Positions 6,944 through 14,991 of a stretch of DNA of 37,247 nt are shown here, piece by piece. How positions within the stretch are numbered: position 1 is the first letter of the stretch; every line of letters begins with the position of its first letter. Location: positions 1 through 37,247 of the forward strand of contig JAHHTU010000024.1 of assembly GCA_020024455.1 (NCBI GenBank). Direction: 5' to 3'. Position numbers and translations under genes: made by a program. The notes beneath the pieces were generated by a model, which was given only the letters and a program-made list of their open reading frames with translations, searched no databases and was not told the origin of the DNA. This stretch comes from Anaerotignum sp. (GTDB lineage: Bacteria; Bacillota; Clostridia; Lachnospirales; Anaerotignaceae).

Positions 6944-7109
6944 ATGTGTTGATGTGGTGCAAAGGTTCAAAATCGGTGTTTACATTTTTTCCCAATCCTG
7001 TTTTCCAAACTTCCATAAAATGCCCATGTGCCTGATATGTTTTTTTATGTGTACTGTGACAATGAGATTGTACATGAGCAATACATTCCGATTGTTCTGC
7101 ATAACGCAT
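6942..7109 (-). CDS. His/Cys-rich 55-residue peptide, unknown
   Basis: The start ATG at 7109 has a very strong ribosome site, GAGGTGATG, five bases upstream, which supports translation. The 55-residue peptide is rich in histidine and cysteine within residues 9-30 (C9, H12, H16, C17, H18, H21, H29 and others), suggesting metal binding, followed by a polar tail ending HHINT. I do not recognise the family. It is divergent from sigG and convergent with the Cys-rich gene, sharing its terminator region. Confidence 0.55.
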   Translation of the reverse strand: MRYAEQSECIAHVQSHCHSTHKKTYQAHGHFMEVWKTGLGKNVNTDFEPLHHINT

Positions 7110-7194
7110 AATTTCATCACCTCTTTTTCTTACTGTACCCATATTTTGATACACCATACAAAAAAAGAACGCAGATTATGGCACTATTTGCGAG

Positions 7195-7223
7195 GTATAT
7201 TTTTCTGTCACAGGGGCAAATTG
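7195..7223 (+). promoter_or_regulatory. Possible forespore (sigma-F type) promoter of sigG
   Basis: GTATA at 7195-7199 and GGGCAAATTG at 7214-7223 resemble the sigma-F pattern GyATA and GGnnAnAnTr. The spacer is 14 bases, about one shorter than I remember for the consensus. The position is right for a short leader to the ATG at 7273, and sigG is a known sigma-F target. Confidence 0.35.
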
Positions 7224-7272
7224 GATACATAACATTTGTAACAAAATGTGTTGGATTGGTGGGTGTCATAAC

Positions 7273-8049
7273 ATGAGTTATTATAAAAAAGTAGAAATCA
7301 GTGGTGTCAACACAGCAAATTTGCCTGTTTTAAGTGCCATGCAAGCAAAAGAACTGTTTCATCAATATCATAATGGGGACAAAAATGCCAGAGAATTGTT
7401 GATTGAAGGCAATCTGCGTTTGGTGTTAAGCGTCATCAAACGATTTGAAAATCGCAACGAAGATATGGACGATTTATTTCAAGTTGGTGTGGTTGGGTTA
7501 TTAAAAGCCATCGAAAATTTCAACCCCGATTTAGATGTCATGCCTTCCAGCTATTTGTGTCCCATGATTAGCGGAGAAATCAGGCGGTATCTGCGGGATA
7601 ACAATACCATTCGTGTTTCCCGCTCTCTGCGGGATTTGGCATACCATGCCTTACAAGCCAGAGAACGCCTGACAGCCGAAAACGCAAAAGAGCCAACATT
7701 GGAAGAAATCGCAAAAGAATTGGGGCAAAGCAAAGAAAGCGTTGTTTTGGCATTAGATGCCATACAAGACCCTGTTTCCTTATTTGAGCCGGTATATCAT
7801 GACAATGCAGATACCTTATTTGTCATGGACCAAGTCAAAGATGAAAAACATGGTGACCGTCTTTGGGTAGAAAATCTATCTTTGCAAGAAGCCATGCAAC
7901 ATTTATCCGACCGTGAGAAAAAAATTGTTTCCTTACGCTTTTTCGAAGGTAAAACACAAACCGAAGTCAGCTCAGAAATCGGTATCAGTCAAGCACAGGT
8001 TTCCAGATTGGAAAAATCTGCATTAAAAAGAATGAGAAAATATGTTTAA
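7273..8049 (+). CDS. sigG: RNA polymerase sporulation sigma factor SigG
   Basis: The 258-residue protein matches SigG closely. It begins with the family's KVEISGVNTANLPVL segment; region 2 has NLRLVLSVIKRF and MDDLFQVGVVGLLKAI; then GEIRRYLRDNNTIRVSRSLRD. Region 3/4 has DAIQDPVSLFEPVY and ends with the helix-turn-helix EIGISQAQVSRLEKSALKRM. SigG directs late forespore transcription, so the organism can form endospores. The ATG at 7273 is chosen because homology begins there; the ribosome site is weak (GGTGGGTG). No spoIIGA or sigE gene precedes it, unlike in Bacillus subtilis. Confidence 0.95.
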   Translation: MSYYKKVEISGVNTANLPVLSAMQAKELFHQYHNGDKNARELLIEGNLRLVLSVIKRFENRNEDMDDLFQVGVVGLLKAIENFNPDLDVMPSSYLCPMISGEIRRYLRDNNTIRVSRSLRDLAYHALQARERLTAENAKEPTLEEIAKELGQSKESVVLALDAIQDPVSLFEPVYHDNADTLFVMDQVKDEKHGDRLWVENLSLQEAMQHLSDREKKIVSLRFFEGKTQTEVSSEIGISQAQVSRLEKSALKRMRKYV

Positions 8050-8134
8050 GTCATAGACAAATTTCTTCCCTTAGAGTAAAATATGAACATACTTGACTTG
8101 TTACATTTTTTAATACTTTTAGGAGGATTTGTAT

Positions 8135-8677
8135 ATGAAATTACGTGCAGAAGAAACCGCAGCTTTATTCATTGATTTTCAAGAACGTTTAGTACCTGCA
8201 ATCTATCTCAATGAGGCGATTGTGGAAAAAACGGTTATATTGGCAAAAGGCTTGCAAGAATTCAACGTACCGATGGCATTTTCTCAGCAATATACAAAAG
8301 GGTTGGGCGAAACCGTACCTTCTGTGAAAGAAGCGGTTGCTGATTTCAGCTATTTGGAAAAAACATCTTTCTCTTGCTGTGATTGCGATGAAATTGCAGC
8401 TTGGGTAAAACAAACAGGCAAAAAAAATATATTGGTTTGCGGTGTGGAAGCACATATCTGTGTGATGCAAACCGTTTTGGATTTATTAGATGCCGGTTTG
8501 AACGTCTTTGTGGTTGCGGACTGTATCGGTTCCAGAAAAGCATATGACAAAGAAATCTGTTTGAAACGTATGGAAAAAGAAGGTGCTTACCTCACCACTT
8601 GTGAAGCGGCTTTGTTTGAACTGACCGGCGGTGCAAAATCTCCACAATTCAAAACCATTTCCAAATTGGTAAAATAA
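8135..8677 (+). CDS. Isochorismatase-family cysteine hydrolase
   Basis: The 180-residue protein has the isochorismatase/nicotinamidase fold signature: Asp14 in ALFIDFQ, Lys76 in LEKTSF and the nucleophile Cys109 in CGVEAHICVMQT. This is the full Asp-Lys-Cys triad. The short form resembles YcaC-like hydrolases rather than true nicotinamidases; the substrate is unknown. The start is ATG 8135 behind AGGAGG (8121-8126). A TTGACT at 8093-8098 may be a -35 box, but no well-spaced -10 box follows. It is monocistronic, ending in the terminator at 8687-8725. Confidence 0.9.
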   Translation: MKLRAEETAALFIDFQERLVPAIYLNEAIVEKTVILAKGLQEFNVPMAFSQQYTKGLGETVPSVKEAVADFSYLEKTSFSCCDCDEIAAWVKQTGKKNILVCGVEAHICVMQTVLDLLDAGLNVFVVADCIGSRKAYDKEICLKRMEKEGAYLTTCEAALFELTGGAKSPQFKTISKLVK

Positions 8678-8686
8678 AATTGCGAG

Positions 8687-8725
8687 AAGGCGATATAGAT
8701 TGACTGTATTGCCTTTTTCTTTTCT
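8687..8725 (+). terminator. Terminator of the cysteine hydrolase gene
   Basis: AAGGCGATA (8687-8695) pairs with TATTGCCTT (8707-8715) over nine pairs including one G-T, followed by TTTCTTTTCT. Confidence 0.8.
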
Positions 8726-8795
8726 AAAAAAGAAATGATTGGAAAATATATTCAAATTTTTGCAAGGTTTTCAAAATAATTATCATAACTACCCA

Positions 8796-8825
8796 TTGCA
8801 ACCAATTTACAGAATATGATATAAT
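8796..8825 (+). promoter_or_regulatory. Sigma-A promoter of the hydrogenase gene
   Basis: TTGCAA (8796-8801) and a perfect TATAAT (8820-8825) are 18 bases apart. The transcript would start near 8832, leaving a leader of about 65 bases. Confidence 0.7.
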
Positions 8826-8897
8826 CTATGGCGTGAAAAAATACAACATATTTCATCAAAATACTACCAAAATACAATACAATGAAGGAGTAAACAT

Positions 8898-10412
8898 ATG
8901 AGAGGGATTTACACATCTGTAACAGATATCCACAGAAAAGTATTTACAGAAGTTGCAAGAATGGCTTATGAAGGCGGCGATTATGCAAAAAAAATTGAGC
9001 AACTGCCTTACAAAATACTGCCCGGTGAATTGGCATCTTATCGTGAAAGTATTTTCTTGGAACGTGCAATCATCGGCGAACGTCTGCGTCTTGCAATCGG
9101 TTTGCCTGTCAGAACTGCTGCGGAATCCGCACCTGTTTCCGAAAATATCGAAGAAAGTGCCATTGCACAAAAATACTATGACCCCCCATTGATTAACATT
9201 ATCAAATTTGCGTGTCATGCCTGTCCGGAAAAACACATCATTGTCACAAATGGTTGTCAAGGCTGTTTGGCACACCCTTGCACAGAGGTTTGTCCAAAAG
9301 ATGCCATTCATATTGTAAACGGCAAATCTTTGATTGACCAAGAAAAATGTATCCAATGCGGCAGATGTGTAGATGTTTGCCCTTACAATGCAATTATCCG
9401 TCAGGAAAGACCTTGTGCGGCAGCTTGCGGGATTGATGCCATTAGCTCTGATGAATATGGTAGAGCAAAAATTGATTATGATAAATGTGTTTCTTGTGGT
9501 ATGTGTCTGGTAAACTGTCCTTTTGGTGCAATTGCCGATAAAGGTCAGATTTTCCAGTTAATTCAAGCCATGAAAGAAGGCCATCGTGTCTATGCAGCGG
9601 TTGCACCTGCATTTGTGGGACAATTCGGTCCAAAAGTAACCCCAGGAAAACTGCGTGCAGCCATGAAAGCATTGGGCTTTGCCGATGTCATTGAGGTTGC
9701 TGTTGGTGCTGACTTGTGTGCAACCGATGAAGCAAAAGACTTTATCGAAAATGTGCCGGAAAAACTGCCTTTTATGGCGACATCTTGTTGCCCTGCCTGG
9801 TCTGTGATGGCGAAAAAAATGTTCCCGGAATTCAAAGATTGTGTTTCCATGACGTTAACCCCCATGGTATTGACCGGTCGTTTGATTAAAATGAAACACC
9901 CTGATTCCAAAGTAGTATTTATCGGGCCTTGTGCGGCGAAAAAATTGGAAGCAAGCAGAAAGAGTGTCAGAAGTGATATTGACTTTGTATTGACATTCGA
10001 AGAAATGATGGGCTTATTTGAAGCCAAAAACATTGATTTGACAACCATCGAAGAAGAAAAAGAAATTTCCGAAGCAAGTACAGACGGCAGAAACTTTGCT
10101 TTCTCCGGTGGTGTTGCAACCGCAGTCATCAACTGCATCAAAAAAATGTATCCTGAAAAAGAAGATATCAAAGTCGAAAGTGCACAGGGACTGCGTGATT
10201 GCAAAAAACTGATGACACTGGCAAAAGCAGGAAAATATAACGGATATTTGTTGGAAGGTATGGCTTGCCCCGGTGGTTGTGTAGCCGGTGCCGGTACATT
10301 GCAACCAATCAACAAATCCACAACAGCCGTAAAACAATACGCAAAAGAAGCAGAATATGAATTTTGTTGTGAAACAGATTATCTGAAAGATTTAGACCAT
10401 TTGGCACACTAA
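8898..10412 (+). CDS. [FeFe] hydrogenase, monomeric, group-B-like
   Basis: This 504-residue enzyme catalyses 2H+ + 2e- to H2 (or the reverse) in anaerobic metabolism. The middle carries ferredoxin-type clusters: CHACPE and CQGCLAHPCTEVCP (about residues 109-135), CIQCGRCVDVCP and CVSCGMCLVNCP. The catalytic H-domain has L1 TSCCPAW (295-301), L2 GPCAAKK (Cys345) and L3 EGMACPGGC (453-461). L1 has Cys-Cys-Pro-Ala where classic HydA enzymes have Cys-Ser-Pro-Gly, which suggests the group B clade. The protein lacks the N-terminal 2Fe-2S domain of large group A enzymes. The start is ATG 8898 behind GAAGGAG. It is transcribed alone; the hydEFG maturases are not in the window. Confidence 0.93.
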   Translation: MRGIYTSVTDIHRKVFTEVARMAYEGGDYAKKIEQLPYKILPGELASYRESIFLERAIIGERLRLAIGLPVRTAAESAPVSENIEESAIAQKYYDPPLINIIKFACHACPEKHIIVTNGCQGCLAHPCTEVCPKDAIHIVNGKSLIDQEKCIQCGRCVDVCPYNAIIRQERPCAAACGIDAISSDEYGRAKIDYDKCVSCGMCLVNCPFGAIADKGQIFQLIQAMKEGHRVYAAVAPAFVGQFGPKVTPGKLRAAMKALGFADVIEVAVGADLCATDEAKDFIENVPEKLPFMATSCCPAWSVMAKKMFPEFKDCVSMTLTPMVLTGRLIKMKHPDSKVVFIGPCAAKKLEASRKSVRSDIDFVLTFEEMMGLFEAKNIDLTTIEEEKEISEASTDGRNFAFSGGVATAVINCIKKMYPEKEDIKVESAQGLRDCKKLMTLAKAGKYNGYLLEGMACPGGCVAGAGTLQPINKSTTAVKQYAKEAEYEFCCETDYLKDLDHLAH

Positions 10413-10429
10413 TGATGCGCCTCATATAT

Positions 10430-10463
10430 AAAAAAGCGATTACAAATATGTAATCGCTTTTTT
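10430..10463. terminator. Bidirectional terminator after the hydrogenase gene
   Basis: AAAAAAGCGATTAC (10430-10443) pairs perfectly with GTAATCGCTTTTTT (10450-10463) around loop AAATAT. It is symmetrical and serves both the hydrogenase gene and the convergent DUF6881-like gene. Confidence 0.93.
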
Positions 10464-10797
10464 ACTGGTCTTGTATTTGTGCTGTTTGCCAATCAAAATC
10501 ACCTTGATACTTTTTTGTATGCCAAATCATTTCAAATTCTGCCTTTGTCATCAAACAAGCATGAAACTCTGTGCCATATTCTACGGAATTGATTTCTTCT
10601 ATGGTAGGCAAAGGTGCTTCCGTCACCAATCCCATGATTTCGTCCATCATATTTTCTGTGTTTCCGTTTTCATAAATTTCAATCATTCTGGTGGCATATC
10701 GCTCTTGTAACAAATCCACTTCATACAATAATACCACCGGCTCATCACTTTCTTTTTCCGATGTATGTTGCCAATACAGTTTGATATACTCTTTCAT
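10462..10797 (-). CDS. DUF6881-like small protein
   Basis: The 111-residue product has the layout of the DUF6881 family: MKEYIKLYWQHT, then EPVVLLYEVD, ATRMIEIYENG, an acidic loop, PTIEEINS and a C-terminal MTKAEFEMIWHTKK. Family members are small soluble proteins; some sit in polymorphic-toxin immunity clusters, but no toxin is visible here. The ATG at 10797 is chosen because GGGGAGGAG lies eight bases upstream; the frame remains open further but without support. It follows a small Cys4 gene (10917-11138) on the same strand by 119 bases and may be co-transcribed. Confidence 0.8.
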   Translation of the reverse strand: MKEYIKLYWQHTSEKESDEPVVLLYEVDLLQERYATRMIEIYENGNTENMMDEIMGLVTEAPLPTIEEINSVEYGTEFHACLMTKAEFEMIWHTKKYQGDFDWQTAQIQDQ

Positions 10798-10916
10798 CTG
10801 CCACACTCCTCCCCTGTTGCCTATCCATGTTTCATCAAAAACAATTTTTTCATAGGTTTTCAATTTTACTTTTGAGAATATTTTAGCGTGCATATCACAT
10901 ACTTATGCCTTTTTTA

Positions 10917-11138
10917 TCATTTCATCGGTGTATGTGCAAACCCCCGCACCCAAGCATCATAACAATCTTCGCAGATATCCAACTGATGTCTGTCACCATC
11001 TTTATTGGAAAAATACCCCCATACTTTTTCGATTTCCAAATAATCTTCTTGATTTGTTTGAATTTCTTTTCCACAGCAGTCACAGAAAATGCGAACTGCT
11101 TCTGTTGTTTGTTTTTCTACGATTTCATACTGTCGCAT
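10917..11138 (-). CDS. Small Cys4 zinc-ribbon-like protein
   Basis: The 73-residue protein contains CDCCGKEI near residue 19 and CEDCYDAWV near residue 56, two CxxC knuckles of the kind that bind one zinc. Between them is an acidic, aromatic stretch. I do not recognise a named family. The start ATG 11138 has AAAGGGGAG eight bases upstream. It precedes the DUF6881-like gene on the same strand, and the two ribosome-site regions look alike. Confidence 0.7.
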   Translation of the reverse strand: MRQYEIVEKQTTEAVRIFCDCCGKEIQTNQEDYLEIEKVWGYFSNKDGDRHQLDICEDCYDAWVRGFAHTPMK

Positions 11139-11280
11139 ATTCGACACTCCCCTTTGTATATTCATTCATTCGACATTCTTTTTGCTATATTTGCATTTTA
11201 CCATGACAAAAAACATTTTTCTATATGAAAACAGAGGAATATATGCTAAAATAATACAGACAGAAAGGAACGAGAATACT

Positions 11281-12240
11281 ATGCAACCAATCACAACCAA
11301 TGCATTGGCAAATTGCCATATTTGCCCCAGAAATTGCGGCATCGACCGTACCATCGGACAGAAAGGATATTGCCAAGCCCCTTTATTGCCAAAAGTTGCT
11401 TTGGTTTCCAAGCACGCATGGGAAGAACCGCCCATCAGCGGCACAAATGGCTCAGGCACTGTGTTTTTTTCACATTGTAATATGAAATGTGTATTTTGTC
11501 AAAACCATACCATCAGCCAACAGCAAGAGGGGATTGAGATTTCTGTTTCCCGTTTGGCTGATATTTTTCTGGAACAGCAAGAGCGTGGCTGTCATAATGT
11601 CAATTTGGTTTCCGCTTCCCATTTCATACCGCAAATTGCAGAAGCACTGACCATTGCCAAGCAAAACGGACTGACAATTCCTGTGGTATACAATTCCAAT
11701 GGCTACGAAAGTATCGCAGGCTTACAAATGTTGGAGGGTTTGGTTGACATTTATTTGCCTGATTTCAAATATTGGGACGAAACACTTGGTTTGCAATATG
11801 CACACACCCCCCAGTATCCACAAACAACGATGGCAGCCATTTTGGAAATGCGACGGCAAATCCCAAACGATTGTTTGGACACACAAGGGATTTTACAACG
11901 TGGTATCATCATCAGACATTTGATACTGCCACAACATGATAAAGACAGCTGTTTGATACTGGACTGGATACAACAACATCTTGGTGCAGAAACTATGGTT
12001 TCCCTGTTAAACCAATACACACCCATGTATCAAGCAAATCAATTCAAAAACCTTTCTCGTCGATTAACCACATTTGAATATCAAAAAGTAACGGAACATT
12101 TTTTGCAAATTGGACTGAAAAACGGTTTTGTGCAAAAACGTTCATCTGCCACATCGGCATATACCCCTTTGTTTGATGGTTCCGGTGTGCAAAGTGCAGA
12201 TACATTTTCCAAAAAGGAAGGAGAAAACATATTATGGTAA
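11281..12240 (+). CDS. PflX-like radical SAM protein (COG1313)
   Basis: The 319-residue protein starts with CHICPRNCGIDR, a hallmark of the PflX family, followed by the radical SAM cluster motif CNMKCVFC (Cys66, Cys70, Cys73). The family resembles pyruvate-formate-lyase activases, but its substrate is unknown. The start is ATG 11281 behind AAAGGAACGAG; the frame stays open upstream to 11089 but overlaps the divergent Cys4 gene. Its last seven bases overlap the cupin gene, so the two are translationally coupled. Confidence 0.88.
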   Translation: MQPITTNALANCHICPRNCGIDRTIGQKGYCQAPLLPKVALVSKHAWEEPPISGTNGSGTVFFSHCNMKCVFCQNHTISQQQEGIEISVSRLADIFLEQQERGCHNVNLVSASHFIPQIAEALTIAKQNGLTIPVVYNSNGYESIAGLQMLEGLVDIYLPDFKYWDETLGLQYAHTPQYPQTTMAAILEMRRQIPNDCLDTQGILQRGIIIRHLILPQHDKDSCLILDWIQQHLGAETMVSLLNQYTPMYQANQFKNLSRRLTTFEYQKVTEHFLQIGLKNGFVQKRSSATSAYTPLFDGSGVQSADTFSKKEGENILW

Positions 12241-12578
12241 AACAAGAAAGAGTTGTAGTTGCAGAAAATTTAAGAGGCGGAAATGGTACGATTGAAATTC
12301 ATCATTTCATGGAAGCAGACGAATTGATGGGGCATGGCACCATGTATGCCAGATTGGTGATGAAACCTCATAGCTCCATTGGTTGGCATCAACACGTTGG
12401 CAATACAGAACCTTATGCCATCATCAAAGGCGAAGGTGTTTTCATTGACAATGACGGTTCCAAAACAACCGTACACGCCGGTGATGTTTGTCTGATTGAA
12501 GTGGGACAATTCCACTCCCTCGAAAACAACACAGATGCAGATTTAGAATTGATTGCTTTGGTATTAAACGAGGCATAA
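12234..12578 (+). CDS. Cupin-domain protein
   Basis: The 114-residue protein is a single small cupin barrel. The expected metal ligands are present: His52 and His54 in GWHQHVGN, Glu59 in the following strand and His94 in GQFHSL. The PG-like loop is HAGDVCLIEVGQ. Single cupins may be sugar isomerases, dioxygenases or ligand sensors; none can be chosen here. The start overlaps the radical SAM stop (12234-12240), with GGAAGGAG just upstream. A strong terminator follows. Confidence 0.9.
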   Translation: MVKQERVVVAENLRGGNGTIEIHHFMEADELMGHGTMYARLVMKPHSSIGWHQHVGNTEPYAIIKGEGVFIDNDGSKTTVHAGDVCLIEVGQFHSLENNTDADLELIALVLNEA

Positions 12579-12582
12579 CCGA

Positions 12583-12623
12583 AAAACACCTTACAACAAA
12601 ACATTGTAAGGTGTTTTCTTTTT
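12583..12623. terminator. Terminator after the radical SAM-cupin operon
   Basis: AAAACACCTTACAA (12583-12596) pairs perfectly with TTGTAAGGTGTTTT (12604-12617), followed by CTTTTT. It lies against the end of the convergent hydrolase gene and may serve both. Confidence 0.92.
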
Positions 12624-13269
12624 ATTCCGGTGCAGTGGTATCCAATTCCACTTTTTGTTGTACATCTTTGACGATATTTTTTGTTGTCCATGTTTCTTTT
12701 AAAAACTGTTCTGCCGACACCACATCAGCTCCAATGTATGCCATATCCTCCAAATTGGCACGTTGTACCGCTTCTGTACGGGAAGAACAACAATCTGCAA
12801 TCACCACCACATTATAATCCAATGACAGCCCATCATAACAAGTTGCACGAATACAATTTGGTGTGGTTGTACCTGTCAACAGTATGGTATCCACTTGCAA
12901 TCTTCTCAAAATCAAATCCAATTCTGTTTGAAAAAATGCTGAAAATCTTGGTTTGATGATGGTGTAATCGCCTGCTTGTGGAGCAAATGCCGCAGGCACT
13001 TCTATGGAACAATCCCCTGTGCTATTAGGTGCTAAGCAACGCCCTCCTTGTAACCACTGTTCATATCTGCACGCTTCCACATCACTCCCATTTTTGCGAT
13101 AAATGCGATTGACAAAAAACACAGGAATCCCCCGTTCTCTTGCCTTTGCAATCACACCGCCGCACATTGGCACCGTATCTTTCGCCTGTGCAATATACAG
13201 CGGTGAATTGGGGTGTAAAAACCCTTGTTCCATGTCAATCACCAACAACGCCTGTTTTGTCTGTTTCAT
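12622..13269 (-). CDS. Isochorismatase-family cysteine hydrolase (second copy type)
   Basis: This 215-residue hydrolase has the catalytic triad Asp12 (LLVIDMEQGF), Lys106 (IIKPRFSAF) and Cys139 (TTTPNCIRAT). The longer insert and the TGTTTPNCI-type nucleophile loop place it nearer to N-carbamoylsarcosine amidohydrolase- and biuret-hydrolase-like members than to the 180-residue hydrolase at 8135. The substrate is unknown. Of several starts, ATG 13269 has GGGGGA six bases upstream. It is divergent from the ABC transporter across 122 bases, so the two may share control. Confidence 0.87.
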   Translation of the reverse strand: MKQTKQALLVIDMEQGFLHPNSPLYIAQAKDTVPMCGGVIAKARERGIPVFFVNRIYRKNGSDVEACRYEQWLQGGRCLAPNSTGDCSIEVPAAFAPQAGDYTIIKPRFSAFFQTELDLILRRLQVDTILLTGTTTPNCIRATCYDGLSLDYNVVVIADCCSSRTEAVQRANLEDMAYIGADVVSAEQFLKETWTTKNIVKDVQQKVELDTTAPE

Positions 13270-13391
13270 ACACATTCCCCCTTGTTTTCTCTTTTTTGAG
13301 TATACCACAGTTTTTTGATTTGGCAAATGCACGCTTTTTTTCACTGCTCATACTATAACAGTATATAATCACAAAAAAGGGGGTCTTTTCC

Positions 13392-14138
13392 TTGCTTCCT
13401 ATGGTATCTTTCGAAGACGTCAGTTTGAGTTACCACAGTCCTGATGGTGAAACAAGAGCCGTTTCTCATCTTTCTTTTTCCGTTTCGGAAGGGGAATTTG
13501 TAACCATTGTCGGCCCCAGCGGTTGTGGTAAATCTTCCATACTTTCTATGTTGGCAGGGCTTTTTGCACCATCTCTTGGCAAAATTTCGGTCACCGGTAC
13601 CATTGGCTATATGTTACAAAAAGACCATTTGCTTGAATGGCGTACCATACGACGCAATGCACAGCTTGGCTTGGAATTGCAAGGCAAACTCGATGCCGAA
13701 AATATTGCATTTGTAGATGATATGTTAAATCAATATGGGTTAGGAGATTTCAAAGAGCGTTTTCCATCAGAGCTTTCCGGTGGTATGCGACAAAGAGTTG
13801 CACTCATCCGTACCCTTGCCATACGACCGGATATTTTATTGTTAGACGAACCTTTTTCTGCATTGGACTACCAAACACGACTTTCTGTTGCAGATGAAAT
13901 TGGGACGATTATCCGCAAAGAACGCAAAACGGCAATACTGGTCAGCCATGATATATCAGAGGCAATCAGCCTTTCCGACCGTGTATTTGTGCTTTCCGGT
14001 CGTCCCGCAAAACTCAAAAAAATACACGATATTATACTTTCTGTCGATGAACGTACCCCTATGAAAGCAAGAGAAGCCCCAGAATTTCGGGATTATTTCA
14101 ACACAATATGGAAGGAGTTAGATGTCCATGTGGCGTGA
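13392..14138 (+). CDS. ABC transporter ATPase, nitrate/sulfonate/taurine type
   Basis: This is a 248-residue ATP-binding subunit with Walker A GPSGCGKSS (41-49), signature LSGGMRQR, Walker B ILLLDEPFSALD and H-loop SHD. The best resemblance is to the SsuB/TauB/ThiZ group. The start is taken as TTG 13392 because AAGGGGG (13377-13383) is eight bases away; the ATG at 13401 is 17 bases away. Its end overlaps the permease gene by 17 bases. No substrate-binding protein gene lies next to it, so the substrate cannot be named. Confidence 0.9.
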   Translation: MLPMVSFEDVSLSYHSPDGETRAVSHLSFSVSEGEFVTIVGPSGCGKSSILSMLAGLFAPSLGKISVTGTIGYMLQKDHLLEWRTIRRNAQLGLELQGKLDAENIAFVDDMLNQYGLGDFKERFPSELSGGMRQRVALIRTLAIRPDILLLDEPFSALDYQTRLSVADEIGTIIRKERKTAILVSHDISEAISLSDRVFVLSGRPAKLKKIHDIILSVDERTPMKAREAPEFRDYFNTIWKELDVHVA

Positions 14139-14946
14139 GCGTATTCCTCCTGATGTTTCTCCCCGTCAAGCGGCTTATCTGAAAAAAAGAAAATTTCGCA
14201 GATATACCATTTTGACAGTACAAATTGTATTGCTTTTGAGTTTTTTTGCCCTTTGGGAAATTGCCGCACAAAAACAATGGATTGACCCATTTTTATGTAG
14301 CTGTCCGTCTGAAATCTGGACAACAGCATTGGAAATGTCCAAAAACGGTATGCTTTGGAAACATATTGGCACAACACTTGCCGAAACTGCCATCGGCTTT
14401 CTGCTTGGCACATTCCTTGGCACACTGACAGCCATATTGCTTTGGTGGAACCGTTTTGTTTGTGATGTTGCAGAGCCATATCTTGTGGTATTGAACGCCT
14501 TACCCAAAACGGCACTTGCCCCCATCATCATTGTATGGCTCGGTAATGGGCAAACTTCCATCATTGTTGTGGCATTGCTGACTTCCGTGGTGGTTACCAT
14601 CATGACGGTATTAAACGGCTTTTTACAGGTAGATGAAGAAAAAATCAAACTCATTCGTGTATTTGGCGGAACCAAGTGGCAGACACTGCAAAAAATTGTA
14701 TTTCCCGCAAATATCCCTGTGATTGTCAATGCACTCAAAATCAATGTTGGTCTTTCCTTTGTGGGTGTCATTGTCGGGGAATTTTTGGTGGCACAATCGG
14801 GACTGGGGTTCTTGATTATTTATGGCAGCCAAACATTTAAGCTCTCTTGGGTATTGATGAGCGTTGTCATATTGGCAATCCTTGCCGCTTTTTTGTATCA
14901 AGCCATATCCATTTTGGAAAAACAAATATTGAAAAAAAGAATATAA
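14122..14946 (+). CDS. ABC transporter permease, SsuC/TauC/ThiX type
   Basis: The 274-residue integral membrane protein has about six helices and the BPD-transporter coupling region EEKIKLIRVFGGTKWQTLQKIVFP (EAA-type loop) at about residues 172-195. The N-terminus has the KRKFRRYTILTVQIVLLLSFFALWE layout of SsuC-type permeases. It works with the ATPase encoded just before, overlapping by 17 bases. GAAGGAG is four bases before ATG 14122 and ten before ATG 14128; either may be the start. Confidence 0.9.
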   Translation: MSMWRERIPPDVSPRQAAYLKKRKFRRYTILTVQIVLLLSFFALWEIAAQKQWIDPFLCSCPSEIWTTALEMSKNGMLWKHIGTTLAETAIGFLLGTFLGTLTAILLWWNRFVCDVAEPYLVVLNALPKTALAPIIIVWLGNGQTSIIVVALLTSVVVTIMTVLNGFLQVDEEKIKLIRVFGGTKWQTLQKIVFPANIPVIVNALKINVGLSFVGVIVGEFLVAQSGLGFLIIYGSQTFKLSWVLMSVVILAILAAFLYQAISILEKQILKKRI

Positions 14947-14973
14947 AAAAGAGCGTTTACACGCTCTTTTTTT
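14945..14973. terminator. Bidirectional terminator between ABC operon and groEL
   Basis: AAAAAAGAGCGT (14945-14956) pairs with ACGCTCTTTTTT (14961-14972) around loop TTAC. The run of A before and T after makes it work in both directions for these convergent operons. Confidence 0.93.
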
Positions 14974-14991
14974 CTGTCGCTTCTGTTCGGC

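Noticed and set aside
6552..7232. 226-residue frame overlapping the Cys-rich gene on plus
   Set aside because: It reads through a perfect terminator and across the convergent peptide gene; out of frame with the supported gene.
9590..10321. 243-residue open frame antisense to the hydrogenase gene
   Set aside because: Shadow of the real gene; low-complexity Ser/Ala-rich product and no ribosome site.
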